Of a stretch of 64,000 bases of DNA, positions 48,862 to 63,800 are shown piece after piece. Where the stretch lies: contig NC_073337.2 in the NCBI RefSeq assembly GCF_027580225.2, positions 11,585,001 through 11,649,000 of the forward strand, in the 5' to 3' direction. The stretch's first letter is position 1, and every line of letters starts with the position of its first letter. A program made the translations under genes and the position numbers. This DNA is from Misgurnus anguillicaudatus. Taxonomy: Eukaryota; Chordata; Actinopteri; Cypriniformes; Cobitidae. The notes under the pieces are model-generated. The model was not told the origin of the DNA and ran no database searches. It saw nothing but the letters and a program-made list of their open reading frames with translations.

Positions 48862-51800
48862 CTAAAAAAGGGGGGAACAAATAGAGAACAGAGTACAGTC
48901 TAAAGATGAAAAAAAGGCAAAATGAGAATTAAAGATATTGTGAGATGCTGTACCTTGATGGGCATTACTAGTGGATGATGGTACATTCTGTTCTTCTGTG
49001 TTACTCCTACAAAAAACAAAGCATATTTTACAACTTTAAAGCATACCTTACTCTATTCATGAAGGGGGACTGTCATTTTTACAAATGTGCAAACTGAAGT
49101 GGTTTTAAAATCACAAATCAGATGCATTTCTACTGTATGTATATTACAGAAAACTAGCTCATCCCCTTTGATTTTTTTAAGAATTAAAAGATCACAACAT
49201 GTGCCTGTTTTTAGTGTGCATACTTCAGGGTTCCCACACCTTAGTTAACTTCAAGGAACTTTCAAGGACTTTCCAGGTGCAATACCCTCAAATTCAAGGA
49301 CTAAATGTGGGGACACATTTCAAGTGAGCGCAAAGTTACATTGTGTTACCTTTTAAGATACATTGTTACAGTTCCCTTTCGAGGGAACTCGCGCTGCATC
49401 ACTGCGGTGACACTTTGGGGATGCCTCCAAGTGCATATGAATGTCTATATCAAATTCAACCAATGGTGAAGCTTAACGACAAATACAGGGTGACACAGCA
49501 GCCAGGAAGTATATCGCTATCTGAAATATTGCCAAAGACGGCGTTACAGGGACGCAGGAAGAATGGCAAGGGAGACGCAGCGTCTCGTTCCCTTCTCAGG
49601 GAACAACAGTTACATACGTAACTCCAGACGTTTTCATGTGTCAAACACAACTATGCAAAAAAGCGTTTTGGTATGAATCAACATTCGCATACAGAAGATA
49701 TAAGCATGTAAAGGGAACAGTTTAGCACGTGTGGCTAAAAAGTCTTGATTTTTATGATATTATCCTACACTACACAGAGAATAATATGGATTTTTTTTTC
49801 CAGAAAACTTCTTGCATAAAATAGATTCAAGCACTTTCAATGACATGTATCTATGCATGTTTATTTCCAAAAACTTCCCAGGGCCTTGATTTTTTTCCCC
49901 CCAGATTCACAAACTTTCAAGGATTTCAAGGACCCGTGAGAACCCTGATACTTTTGAGATCTGTTACAGACTTTAAACCAGTTTTAATAACACAAGTGTG
50001 TCCTTTTGACACACATTTGTGGCATATAGTAATTGATGACAAAAACAGTTCAACAAAAATTATTTTCGTTCGATTAATCCCGATTACTCACACAAAAAGG
50101 GTGCAATTAATTTGATAAAAATCGATTGATAGCCATAATTTTAATGTTTTAAATTGGATACATTTAGAAGGTTTATGCATGATAAATATCACTGCATGAT
50201 AAAGCAAAGCCAAAACTCTCACAGGATACTTGCAAATAAATTCATATCCTTTTATAGAACCACAAAAAATATTAAAAGTAGAATTTTTTAAACAGAGATA
50301 AACATATCAACCTTAGTAATCAACTAGGCAGCTGTTAAATTGACAGTACACTTTTTTTTTAAATATGCTCATTTTCCAGCTCCCCTAGAGTTAAACATTT
50401 GATTTTTACCGTTTTGGAATCCATTCAGCCGATCTCCGGGTCTGGCGCTAGCACTCCCAGCATAGCTTAGCACAATCCACTGAATCTGATTAGACCACCA
50501 GCATCGCGCCTAAAACACAGCCCAAGAGTTTAGATATTTTTCCTATTTAAAACTTGACTCTTCTGTAGTTACATCACGTACTAAGACAGACAGAAAATTA
50601 AAGTTGCAATTTTCAATGCAGATATGGCTAGGAACTATACTCTCATTCTGGCGTAATAATCAAGGACTTTGCTGCCGTAACATGGCCTGCACAGGCGCAA
50701 TAATAATAGCAGTCCCCTGCTATTGAAAGTACTAAGGGGACTATATTCGGCTGCTGCGTAATATAATTGCATGTTACAGCAGCAAAGTCCTTGATTATTA
50801 CGCCAGAATGAGAGTATAGTTCCTAGCCATATCTTCCTAGAAAATCACAACTTGGTCTTAGCAAATTCAATGGATTGCGCTAAGCTATGCTAAAAGTGCT
50901 GGCGCCAGACCCGGAGGTCGGCTGGGTGGATTCCAAGACGGTAAAAATCAAATGTTTAACTCTAGGGGAGCTGGAAAATGAGCATATTTAAAAAAAATGT
51001 GGAGTGTCCCTTTAAGCAACTAGTTAGCCACCCAACCCACCCTAAGCAAGTTAAAAACTTTGTTGCAGTCCATCTGCATTAGAAATAATGCCCTTTTCTC
51101 CATCACTGTCCCTTGAGCACTCCGATGATTCGCTGCTGAAGCTTGATCCCACATCTTGGACGTTTGGATCACTTGTCTCGGTCTCCTTGTCTACACTGTG
51201 TTCTTGGTTTTGCAGGTTTACGGAACAAACAGGCAGTTGTAACTTGCCATCATCATTGTGCTGGTTTATAATGACAGAGTCACTGATAGGAGGCAGCAAC
51301 AATGATGAGAATATTCGATCCTCCACAATAGATGGAAGAACTATGAAATGAAAAAGATGAAATAAAAATTACACATTCACATGTTCTGCATTACTTAGGT
51401 TTATATTAAGCAATACGGATTTATATTTGGATCTGAATCATCTGTTAAGAACATTGTGTGAGCATATAACCTGGATTTCCGCCTGATCTCCATCCTTATG
51501 CTGCCAAATTGATGAGTGTCCAGCGACAACTGACCACCTCCTTTGTGCTCTTGTAGCATGGTTAAATTCTCTTATATAGTTTTTAATATATTCTATATAG
51601 CAAATGTTTATAGAGACGGAGCGCAGTTATGCAAATTTGAAAACCACGCCCACCAAGGGGGAAAACAATCCAGTCGTCTCCACTTGACCCTGCACTGCGA
51701 GAGGCCACCTCCCCGTCATCTCCGGCCTACAACAAAAAACAGAACAATGCCCAAAAGCTGCTGTGTGACAAGGCGCACAGCTAACAAGCCAAAAAACCCA

Positions 51801-54800
51801 GAAATACGTTTTTATAAGCTATCGAGTTGTAAAACCCAGTCTTTAAGGAGAAAAAAGTGGATCGCCGACAACGTTTCCCTCTAGTGCAGGGATTCCCAAA
51901 GTGTGGCCACCGGGGGGTGCGCGAGTGGAAAAATCTAATGGCGGTCTGGTTCTTTAAGTGGGATTTTTCCATACAATAAATGAATAAAAAAACATGAACA
52001 GTAAACATTTTCTTTGTAATCGCTTTTATTTTAAATAAAAAAACTATACTTTTAGTTTTTGATAGAAACGTAGAAGACAGCTGCTGTCTTGACTCTTTTT
52101 CTACGCACTGCTCTTCTGTTATGCACTGCAGCCGCTATATGCGCGTCAACTCGTTTCATTCATTCCATATTATAAATATGCTTAACTGGCTGAAATCAGG
52201 GAAACTGTCAAGTGGGACGTCTTATGATAAAGTTGTTAGTCACGAAGGAGGAGAGGGACCAAGAGAGAGAGACTTTTTTCTATGGCAAAAATAGAAATAA
52301 TCAAATGGGACGAGACATGGGTGCGTCTAATGCACAGGATACGCGAGCAATGTGCTTTCATGCATGGTAGAGAGACCGGCAATTAATTTTTATAATAAAA
52401 TACATAAATACTTACAAAGACACTGTAGAGAACTTATTAAAAGCTTTCATTTAATTTTGTTTGAAACTTGAGCTGTTATAATGAATCTGCAAACTATTAT
52501 ACACCTTTTGTGCGAACTGTAAAGGCTTTTGTGAATGTGTTTGATGGGTCTGCACGTGATGCACGCATCTTGAGGGAGAGCGCACTGGTTAACATGAGGA
52601 AAGCTCTCATATGTCATCTATTAGCTGGCGGCAGTAAGTGTACGTTTCTTACCATAGTAAACTCGAATGGCGTCTAAATATTAAACGCATACACAGGGGC
52701 GCGCATCATCTACGCTGAGCGTAGCTGCGTCTAGTCGTAGTTTCAGATGGTGCAACAGGCGTAATATTTTTCACAATGTCAGACGTAGCTAAGCCCGACG
52801 TAGGACTTACACCCAACTTCTTTACGTCCCGCTGGTGCAACCGGCCCTACCCAGTCTCCTGAGGTTGCGTATAAATAGCACGAAGTGTAAAACTCGTGCA
52901 ATACATACGCCAAATTCCACTTTGGCGTGCATATGATACGCAAGTCCTTCCCATTCACTTAAACAGGGCATCTTTTTTTGTCGTTTTATTTATTGGTTTC
53001 TCAATTTTTTTCAGTTTTTTTAAACCATTTTCGCTTGGGTTTAGGGTTAGATTTTAGATTTGCTTAATGAGGTTATTTAATATACAGGTTTCTCCATGTT
53101 TTTGTCCATATTTAAGCGTTGGTCGGTTGGTGTTGGTGTTAGAGTTGGGGTTTGGGTTAGTCATTTTTTATATAACAAAAAGTTGCTCTAACCCTAAACC
53201 CAAGCGAAAATGGTAAAAAATAGCAAAAAAATTGAGAAACCAATAAACAAAACGACAAAAAAAGATGCCCCGCTCAAGTGAAGGACTTGCGCATCACACG
53301 CACGCCAAAGTGGAATTTGGCGTATGTATTGCACGAGTTTTACACTTCGTGCTATTTATACGCATTTTCAGGAGACTGGGCTCACCGGCCCCTGGTTATT
53401 TGCACATGATTAAACATGAGTCTTTATGGCGAGTCTTTATTTTTTTTTGAAGTGGGGTTTGGGGGTGCGCCAACCCGGTCGGGACATAGAAGGGGGTGCG
53501 CAGGAAAAAAAGTTTGGGAACCGCTGCTCTAGTGGGCGCGGTTCTACTAATAGAAGTACTATGAAAAGTTGTCTGTTTCCACTTTTGTGTCTTTAAACGC
53601 TCGTTTTTTTGGGCTCGACAGCTTATAAAAACTAATTTCTGGCTTAATGCTGTACGTCCTGTCACACAGCAGCTTTTAGGCATTATTCTGTTTTTTGTTA
53701 CAAGCCAGAATTGAGAAGGAGGGAGCCTCTCTCAATACATAGTCAATGGAGACGGATGAATTGTTTTCCCCCCTAGTCCGTTTAGAAGTGGTGCCATTTA
53801 AACCCACACGATCATTGTTTGCGTGATTTTTTAATAAAACGTTTTAATTGAGACCTTAAAGACGACATATCATGAAAATATGTCTTCTATAAAACTAGAA
53901 AATGTGAAAAAGATCAACCCAGTAGCTTAGTTTTGGTAAACCATTCTCTACAAGCATGTGAAAAAATAGGTCACTGAAATTTGACTCCCCTTGTGATGTC
54001 AGAAGGGGATAATACCGCCCTTAATCTGCACTATCCAACCACAACACTGCCATTTAGTGCAATCAGCTCATTTGCATTTTAAAGGACACACCCAAAACGG
54101 CACATTTTTGCTCAAACCTACAAAGTGGCAATTTTAACATGTTATAATAAATTAACTATATGATATTTTGATCCACATATATACTCTGGGGACACCAAAT
54201 ATTTATTTTACATCTTAAGTCTTGTGAAATGTCTCCTTTAAAATAAATGAAACTATACTGATATTCAAAAATTAAAATTTACCATTTTTTTCCAATGTCC
54301 CACACACATCTGTCTGCAGCAAGGATAGTAAACACTGTGATTTACAAACAGAGGTCACACATGCATCCAACTCTGCAGGGTCACAGCTGAGCAGCAGAGA
54401 AAGCTGAAATAAAAACAGAAACAAAATTACAAAGTACTCCAAATCAAAAAGAACCAGGGCTGCAAATAGGATGAATCCATATATTTTATTTTGAATAATC
54501 CAATGGGTCTTTGTCAGACACGTGGGTTTGGTGTGAGTGCTGTGGCCCAGGTGCCATCTTAAACGTTTTGAGTGTGAACACAGAAGAGACTACAGAAAAA
54601 GAGAAAAGCATAAAGAAAACAGATAGTGGAAATGAAGCAGTCAGACAAGAGTTTCCCCCCCAAATATGTTTATTGTCCTTTTCTTAATTTTTAACCACAC
54701 ATCAACTAAGCATATTATAAAAATAGCCTACGAAACCTTAAAACAGGTACACAAGAGTACACCTCTTTCACATACCGGTACCTATATTCAATTTACACCT

Positions 54801-57800
54801 TAAAGGATAACTCCGGTATTCAACACCCTGAGTCTCATTTCTGGTTTGTTTTGGTTGAACTACAGTGATGGACACTGACATTTTGACAATGGGTCGTGTC
54901 TTGACTTTTTGACTCTTGACTGCTTCAGAACGGAAGTCAAGGGTCATGCACAAACATGTCATTAAAACAACACTTAACGTTCATTTTTAAAACTGTGTCA
55001 CTCACCGAGAGGTTTGTGATGTTCGTTGATGATTAAAAACAAGTAGTGTAGCGAGATACAGTTTCTGTCATGTTTTATTTGGCATTTTATAAAATTCCAT
55101 TGACTTCTCTTGGAATTCTCATTGCTCGCTGATATATATCACTCTGTCACCGGAAACGGAAAAGGTGTCTGTTTACATGTAGTTGTAGTTTTTTCGCCCG
55201 GTTTCTCTCAAAATAAAATTTTTCCATATTTGATGGCTCAGTGACCAGCCTTAGGTTTGAAGTTGAGCTCGATTGTGACTGTCTATACGCTAGACACCAA
55301 GTTCCATTCAGCGTCCTTGTACGTCAAAGTGGTTGTCGCCATCAAGTGGTCGGGAGTGTGCTAACGCTTCAGAGGTACCTGAAAAAATAGTTCCACCATA
55401 GCAAATAACACAGATTGAAATCATACATTGTGCCGATATATTTGTTTTTAATCATCAACGAACACCACAAACCACTCAGTGAGTAGCACAGTTTTGAAAA
55501 TGAATGTTAAGTGTTGTTTTAATGACATGTTTGTGCATGGTCCTTTACTTCCATTCTGAAGCAGTCAAGAGACGCTTCTAAACGAGTCAAAAAGTCAAGA
55601 CACGACCCATTGTCAAAATTTCAGTGTCCATCACCAGAATTAGATTTAAAGTGTTTAATACCGGAATTATCCTTAAATTTAACAAAATAAATGAATAAAT
55701 AAATAAAATGATGATAATTGCACTAATCTAATAAAGATAAATGCAAATGTAAAATAAAGATTCAGGTGTTGTTGTAAATATATTCACATTTAAAACTTTA
55801 TTAACGAAAATAATTACCTTCCGGTAGCGCCGCCATCGTAGTCGCGTCCGCATTCAAGATCATAGCTATACGCAGCTTACGGAGGCTACTCTGCTGCTAC
55901 TCTGTGCCCCCGCCCTCCGAATTTGTCATACGTCACTAAGAAAAGTGCGTACACTACGCTAATACTCTCTCCTGAATACAGAGGAGTCTAAGATGGCGAC
56001 GCTACCGGAAGGTAGTTATTTTGGTTTATAAAGTTTTAAATATGGATATTTCTACTACAACATCGCGCGGATTACCCTCAGAAGACCTTTATTTATCATC
56101 CTGGAGCCGTTTGGATTTATTTTGTGAAGGATGGACGCACTTTTTTTGGACTTGAAGGTCGTGGACCCCGTAACTTCACATTTAATTAACTGAAAGATCT
56201 AAAACATTTTCTAAAATACCCGAAAATGTGTTTGTCTGAAAAACGATGGACATATGCAACTCGGACAGCTTGGGAGTGAGTAAATCGGTTTAATATCATT
56301 TTTGGCCGAACTATCCCTTTAAGGTGTGATGTCACCTGACAAAGACCCATTGAATGCTCTGCTTCAAACAATGTCCAAGTTGAAAATAAAGTACACTGTG
56401 AAGGCAAAACATTAGTTTAAACCAGTAATTCTCAAAGTGTGGTCCTAAACTAGATGACCTAAACTAGGCAAGTGTTTATACAATCGTCACTTATTTAAGT
56501 AGATTTTTAATGCACTTGCGAAACTGGGATATCAGTTTTTGCCATTCTGTTTTAGTAACGTAAAAATGGATCGATTGGCTAAACCAAAGAGGAGTCAAAA
56601 GAAAAGATCAAGCGTCAACTGAAAGCAGCTAAAATCCAAAGATCTATTAGTTTTGTAATGTACTAGTTTTTGTTCATGTGTAAAATCCATGTAATTTCAG
56701 TGATATTGGACATTAAGGGGAACCTTTTTTTTTTTTAGCATTTTATTGTTACCATAGTTACAACCATAGACTTCATATACTCACCACCTCAGTTTTAAAG
56801 GCGGAGTCCACGATGTTTGAAAGCCAATGTTGATATTTGAAATCACCCAAACAAACACGCCCATACCCCAATAGAATCTGGACCTTCTGTTGATAGACCC
56901 GCCCCACATATACGCAACCCGGCATTTGATTTGATTTGATTTGATTGGCTATAAGTGTGTTTTGGTAGTCGGCCCGTCTCCTTTTCCAAAGCGTTTTTCA
57001 AACATCATGGACTCCGCCTTTAAACTAATGGCTCTTTGGAATGACATTAAGTGGGACCTAGGCTGTTATACTATGTTTAATTGCAGTTTTTTTCACATGT
57101 GCAGTTTGTTGTTCATATTAAGCTGCAACTCATTTCACATTTACTTTTTCAAATGAAATAAAATTCATATAATAATTTATGAACATAGCATTACATTTGT
57201 TTTTAAAAAATTTGTTTTTGACTTGAAACAGTTGCATATTAAACTTAAATTTAGCTTATCCTTCCTATTTTGTTGTTTTTTGGGGGAGTGTTAGAGTGGG
57301 ATTCTGTTAGGTGGTCCTCAGAAAAAAATTGGAAGATAAAGTGGTCCTTGGGCTGAAAAAATTTGAGAAACACTGGTTTAAACAAACAAATAGCAACCAG
57401 ACTCCAAATTATCTAGTAAGAGGTAGGGTCAAGTTCATGCTGCAGAAATATTTTTTTTGACAGAAACAATTATTTTTATTTAAGACATGATTTCTTGCTA
57501 TATGGACAAGTTACCATTAGAAATATAAAAGCAAATGCATGTACAATAACCTTTTTAAAATAGTTAATTTTTCATAAGCTTAGCTGCATTATGACTGTTT
57601 ATGATTATTTTAATTATTGGTTTGATTGATTGGTTGTTCTCGCTAACAACTAACTAACTAGCTCTAACAACTAATGTAGTACTACCACTAAATAACTGTT
57701 CACCTGAAGACTGAGCTGGCCAGAATCTTTCTACTATTATATATAAAAGTTATTAGTCAAAATTTTCAGCATGAGGCGGCCTTGTGTAGGGTGCAATCTT

Positions 57801-60800
57801 TTGTGCCCCTTCAATAGTCCATCTCTAAGAAAGCTCACAACACAATCTAAAAACTTCAGATTAAATAAAACACATTATATTATCTATTTCATGAAATGTC
57901 AAAAACAGATTGAGAACCACTTTTATAAATCAATTAAAAAGCATCATCACACCGGTTTGAAGTTCGGTACAGGCAGACGTTGTTCCAATCTGGACAGGAA
58001 AAAGCCAACAAGTACTTGTAGTGCTTTATCAAAGTCAGGACCATACTCTACAGGAAATACCTCCTGAAATGTAAAAAAAAAAACTCATGTACAGTGATTT
58101 TCTGGCAAGTGATAACCATGAGTAGGGCTAGGCGATATGGCAAAAAATTACATCTACATTTTTTCCAGAACATCTTATTGATTAACGGTTTAAATTAGGG
58201 ATTGGACGATAAATGCCGATATACACTAATAATAAGTGGCCGATAACGGTTCTGAATCGCACAACCGATATTATGCAAAGCCATTTCATGTACTGCGGCT
58301 TTCGATCAGTAAGTTCTTATCTATCTGAAATCACTGTTTAAGTCGTTTATAACATAATCATTATATTCTTTATTATCATGAAAATACCCAAAAAGGTTTG
58401 AAGAACAGCAATATAAATATATCCTTAAGTCAATTTCCAGAGATGGGTGTGTAACTGGTACTTCTTCTGCGCCCTATATTGAATTTCTGCACTAGAGCGA
58501 CCTCTTATTATTGGATGTAGTGGCATTTAATGTAATTTAATGTGTAGTGTAATTTAGTGCCATTTTTATCTCTAGAAAGGATAGAAAACATTTATAACAA
58601 TCTTTTCATGTTTTTGAAATTCTCTAGTGACATTTTAAAAGCAATTTTAATAAATAAAACTAACATGAATTTGTTTAATACAAGTCCTTTTAAATTAAAA
58701 AACTGACCTGAAAGAAGTATTCTCTTTTGAAAGAGTCCTCCAGCAAGCTCAGAACAAGCTGAAGTACACTGTCCTGTAAGTTCTCCATGTCCGAGTCATT
58801 CACCTGAGAACATAACATTACAATTATTTATCAATATTTTACATGAACATTTTCTGATCAAATTTAAGTCCATCTCTCATGAATGCAATCTGGCAGATAC
58901 AAAAAATGGATGAGTGTAAAAAAGTGTGTTATATCTGACTGAAATGTATAATTATATACAAATAGCATTCAAATAATGTTTAAAAAACTGTGTATATTAA
59001 AACCGTGTCTAACCACGGATGTAAGTTTTAATGTCCTAAAAACATTGAACGAATAATAAAGGTCCAACACCATGCACCGGTACTTTTTCCATTAGCGATC
59101 TGATTTCGATACCTGAATTCTCAGGCCAATCCCGATCTGTTTTTTTCTTGAACAATTTCAAAATTGTGCGTCTAAAACTGCGAGATGTAGCATCTACGTA
59201 CATATATATTTATGGTCGCAGCTGGTGTGATTAAGTGCAGGTGGAGACTAATTCACATATTCATGGACCACATTCAAGCTATTTTAAAGAAAAACTGTAA
59301 CATACGCTATTACAAGGCTCAAAGACGAGTTTTAAACGATAAAATCAATTACAGAGGGACTTTAATTAATTTAATTGTATTATCTGTATAATGGTTTAAA
59401 TTATGATATTAAAGAAAAACTGATAAGAGGCAAAATGTTCAGATCATGCAAAGGCATATATGAAGAGCTCAGATGCAAAAACTGCTAAATGCTGGTTTTT
59501 AATGATTTTAACAATGTTCTCAGCACTTTTTACACTTTCATTAAATACTTTCACTTTATATCCGCTTAATCCCGGTCTCGGGCCATTCAGAAATACCGGT
59601 TTGTTGGCAGAAACCACTAAAGAGTCTGATCAAAAACATTACAAGATAACACGTCAAACGCACTTAGAGGGTTTCGCATCTATACTTTCCATATTTTGTA
59701 CATAAGCTTAATATAACAATCAATCAGGAAGCCTGCTGTTGTTGGATGATTTCTAATTTGTAAAAGTAATGTTATATTCTTTTAATAAACTGGACCAGTT
59801 ATCAAAATTTTTTGTGAATGTAAACAGACACACATTTAAATTTATAACGGCCTCAAACATAAGCTCTCATTATTTCTAAGGTAAGATAAAGATAAAAACA
59901 GGCATATAATCAATCTGAAAATAATCCATCCAGAATCTGTATACCTTTAATAAATCTGTGGTCTGAATGCGGTGAATGTGTGATTTTACAGTCTGAAGAT
60001 CTGCTGGAAGTTCACCTCTACACATCTCAAGAATCATCTAAAACAACAATCATTACAAAAAAGAGAGAGAATACATGAGAATACATAAATATACAATTTT
60101 AAAGACATTATTTTCATTGATTTCAGATCTTCTCTCATCACCACATTTATTTTTTGGATAATTAAAGTGGAAATAATTTGCTTATTATTAATAATAAAAT
60201 TGTAATTTCTTCGCTTAACTTAGATCCATGTTTTATATTATTGTAGTTTTATATTAATTAAAAAAGCAAACCAATAATTTATTTTGAAAAATCGAAGGAT
60301 CTTCAGATTTATTTATGCTATAAAAGCAGTTAAAATGTTTTCCGTCTATTAATTTTTGTTAAACGTTCTGTTTAATACAAATGAGTCATATTCATAGTAA
60401 TGGAAAATTATGTCTTTAATTTATTTGTGTTATAACACAGACACCATCCGTCAAATTCGATCGTTATTACTAATACTAGCTGTTTTAATATAAGTAAGTT
60501 TCTCATTGTACTATTTTATTTAGTGTTGAGTAGTCTAATAATAAACAAACATTTAAAAAATGCATTTATCCAAGAAATAGAAAGATTTAATAATCTAACT
60601 TTAAAAGGCCAAAAGTAACCTTGGTCTACTAACGATTTGGCAAGCCTTAGCCAAATATATTTTCGTTTTTGCCAGAGAAAGCTAACATGGTAACATTTCT
60701 TCAGAAGACCTGCTGAAACGTATTACTTTACTGATGTTTTTATTAGTACTACAGCTGATATGGGCCTTTGAGATGGGACGCAGCAGTCAAAAGTGTCAAG

Positions 60801-63800
60801 TTCATTTAATTGAAGACATGCAGAAAGCAGCAAAACGTTGGTAGTTTCACAGGCACATAAAAATATTTGTGGGGAATTCCGAATGGCATTTTTGCGCCCT
60901 TGAAGGGCACTTCGGGAAGGAAATGTAAACAGTTGATCCAAATAAAGAATAAAAATGACGTTGTATTTTATTGCTCTATTCGCCGAGTGTATTTTATTGG
61001 CCAAATTATAAAACACAATAACCAACCATTGAACAGATTATTAACAACCAATAACAGAATATTTTAAGATCAAAGTTGAGTGTTGAAAAGTTTGAGGAGA
61101 AAATTGTTTGAAATGTCATTTAATTCACACTTCAAAAATCTCATACAGAAATATAATTAAGAAATCAAGAACGCCGAGTTTAAAATGTGATGGTGCTTTA
61201 GGCAAATTATAAAACAAATAATGGCAAAATGACAAACACAGAAGAATTTACGTTGCGTTTTATGATCGTCGTTTTGTGACTCTTTTTTTCAAAGTATCGG
61301 TTTAGGCACAGGTACTAGAGTTATGCACCAATTGTGTGGTGGTTACAGAATGTGTGTGTGTCAGCACGTACACATGCATTGATGCATATCGTCTCCGCTC
61401 TGCCGATTTAAACCTTCTCAAACCCATCACCAAATCAAAACACAGAACTTTGGGGGACCGAGCCTTCGCCATTGCTGCCCCTACCCTTTGGAACTCACTC
61501 CCTATCCACATCAGAAACTCGGACTCACTGACCACCTACAAAAAACTGTTAAAAGCCCACCTGTTTCATATGGCAATACAACCTTAATTAGTACTCTCAT
61601 TTTTTTGTTTGTTTGTTTCATTTTTGTAAAGCGTCTTTGCGTCCTTTGAAAAGCGCTATATAAGACTTATGTATTATTATTTATTATATAGGCTTATATA
61701 TTATGCATACATATATTTTGAAATGTAAACGAAGATCGGATAGTTTCTTAACAAACGTGCGTGTTCCTTAAATAATAACATAATATGCTGAATGTATGCT
61801 GCTTTTAAATGAACATTTAATATTAAACAAAAGTTCTTCTTTGGCCAGATTATGCTACATTTTCTTAATAGCATAAGCACATGCTTTACTTCCTTCAAAC
61901 ACTGCACCTGTGATACAAAACACACAGGGGTGCGTTTTCCAAACAACGACGTAACTCGTTGCTGAACGACCATAGTACGATGCATTGTTGGAGAAACAAA
62001 CTACCTTGTCACAACTGTTTCCCGAAAGCATAGTAACGTTGTCGCACATTCGTCATTTGAAAGATGTTGGTTAAACAACATAGTTGATGATGTCACATGG
62101 GAGGTGAAGTACTAATTAATCTGTGCAAATCGATTTAATGTCAGATTATTGCTGTAAACAACATATATTGCATCGGAAGACTGACTTTGTTATCGTGATT
62201 TAGTTATCTATTGTTTATTTTCAAGATAATTAATTAACGTGCAAGTTCCCTCTTATGTCACTTCTCCCAGGGATTCCCCAGGGTCTTAAAGCTTGTAGGA
62301 CTGCGCACATGCGCGGTTTTTAAATGCAGCGCTTTCATTCTGTTTCCAAATTTGAAGACATAAAATAAAATTGTAATATATTTAGAAGTATGGATATTGA
62401 CTGTACTACATGTTTTTTGCTTATTTTGTTCAAAAGCATGATCAACGTAAGTCTACATATAATAATAACAACAAGGAACGATGCTGCCAACGACACGTCA
62501 AGAGCTGTCGTTACAACGACACACGTTAGTGATGCAGTTTGCGAATGTTCGTTTGAACGATGGTTTTGGGAAACACCAAATCGTTGAACGATGTTAGTAA
62601 CGATGGAACTTACGATGTTCGTTGGCTAATGATGCTTTTGGGAAACGCACCCCAGGTCTGTTAAATAGAGCCCGACCCATTTATCGTTTTGCCGATTTTA
62701 TTGGCCGATATGAGCCTGTCGCAGATATATCTGTATCGGCATATAAGCCGCAGATATGAAAGATTTTTTACAGAACAAAAATGCTTGTAAATTATGTAAG
62801 TACTTGTTTGTCTAACAGAGTGCCCTGACACCAACCCTTTCTGTTCAGTCAGTAGGTCTATTATTTTGGCAGCAGCAGGCAAGCGGTGTCTTCACAACAA
62901 CCTGGTATTAAGATGCGCTTTGATCGATCGGATTATAAGTGGACGAGAGAGACACATACCCATTTACACTTGGTGTTTTTAATCCATCTCTTCTGTCCAC
63001 TTGCAAGTTGTTCAAACACAAGCGGGAGAAAAGATGCCTTTAAACTGACCCGCAGTCATGCACTTATATTACAGTCACACACTTATATTACAGTGATGTC
63101 TAGTGGTTGACCAAGAATTGCCAAGGCCAATATTTGGACATTTTTTATAATCATATCGGCCGATAAATCAGTCCGTGACAATGTCTTTTCACCTGCAGCT
63201 GACTGCAAAGTACAAAATGATAATACATGGCAGTAAACCAACCTTTCAACTACATTTTAACAATAGATGTGAATCCCCAACCACAGTAAAGTAGATTAAG
63301 AAGTGTTAGAGAACTGGTGTGCATGTCTGAGAGCTGTGTGTGTACTGGTGACCGGGGTATGCTATGAATAAACAGTGGACTTACACATTTTAGGCTAGCC
63401 ATGTAATTCTAAAGCAGAAAGCACTACAAAATAAATCATATAGGTCTTACCTTTGCCCGCAAACCTACTATCAAAGTTGCCCTCTGCCTTTTACTTAAGA
63501 GCTCTGGGACGAGGTTAGTCATAACAGAAACAAATTCTTCCAGTTTTCCAAACTGCTCCACATTTTGATCCTGGACAACTTGCCACATGAATGCGGATGT
63601 GAGACGTAAAGGAGGAACAAGCAGGCGCAACGAAGAGAGAGAAGGAATGGATTCTGAAGAGAGATGATCAATTGATTGAAGACACAAAAAAATATTTCAA
63701 ATATATGCTTATAATTGTAATGTTATAATATTACAAACAGACATGTGTGCAATATATAATAACTGTATATATGTCTGTATCAGCAATGAATAGCCTACAA

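Larger units (their letters stand above)
51640..53790. mobile_element. Inverted-repeat element with THAP-like coding arms, split by a hAT insertion
   Basis: The outer arms, about 51640-51886 and 53527-53790, are inverted copies starting GGGGGAAAACAAT. Each arm contains a start reading MPKSCCVTRRTA (plus strand) or MPKSCCVTGRTA (minus strand). The plus copy continues NPEIRFYKLSSCKTQSLRRK then KW, which fits the first half of a THAP zinc-binding domain. THAP domains occur in P-element-type transposases and in domesticated genes. The copies are truncated and inactive. Confidence 0.65.

Noticed and set aside
61336..61587. Small host gene reading ADLNLLKPITKSKHRTLGDR
   Set aside because: It is the standard C-terminal tail of L2-type LINE ORF2 followed by the LINE 3'UTR.
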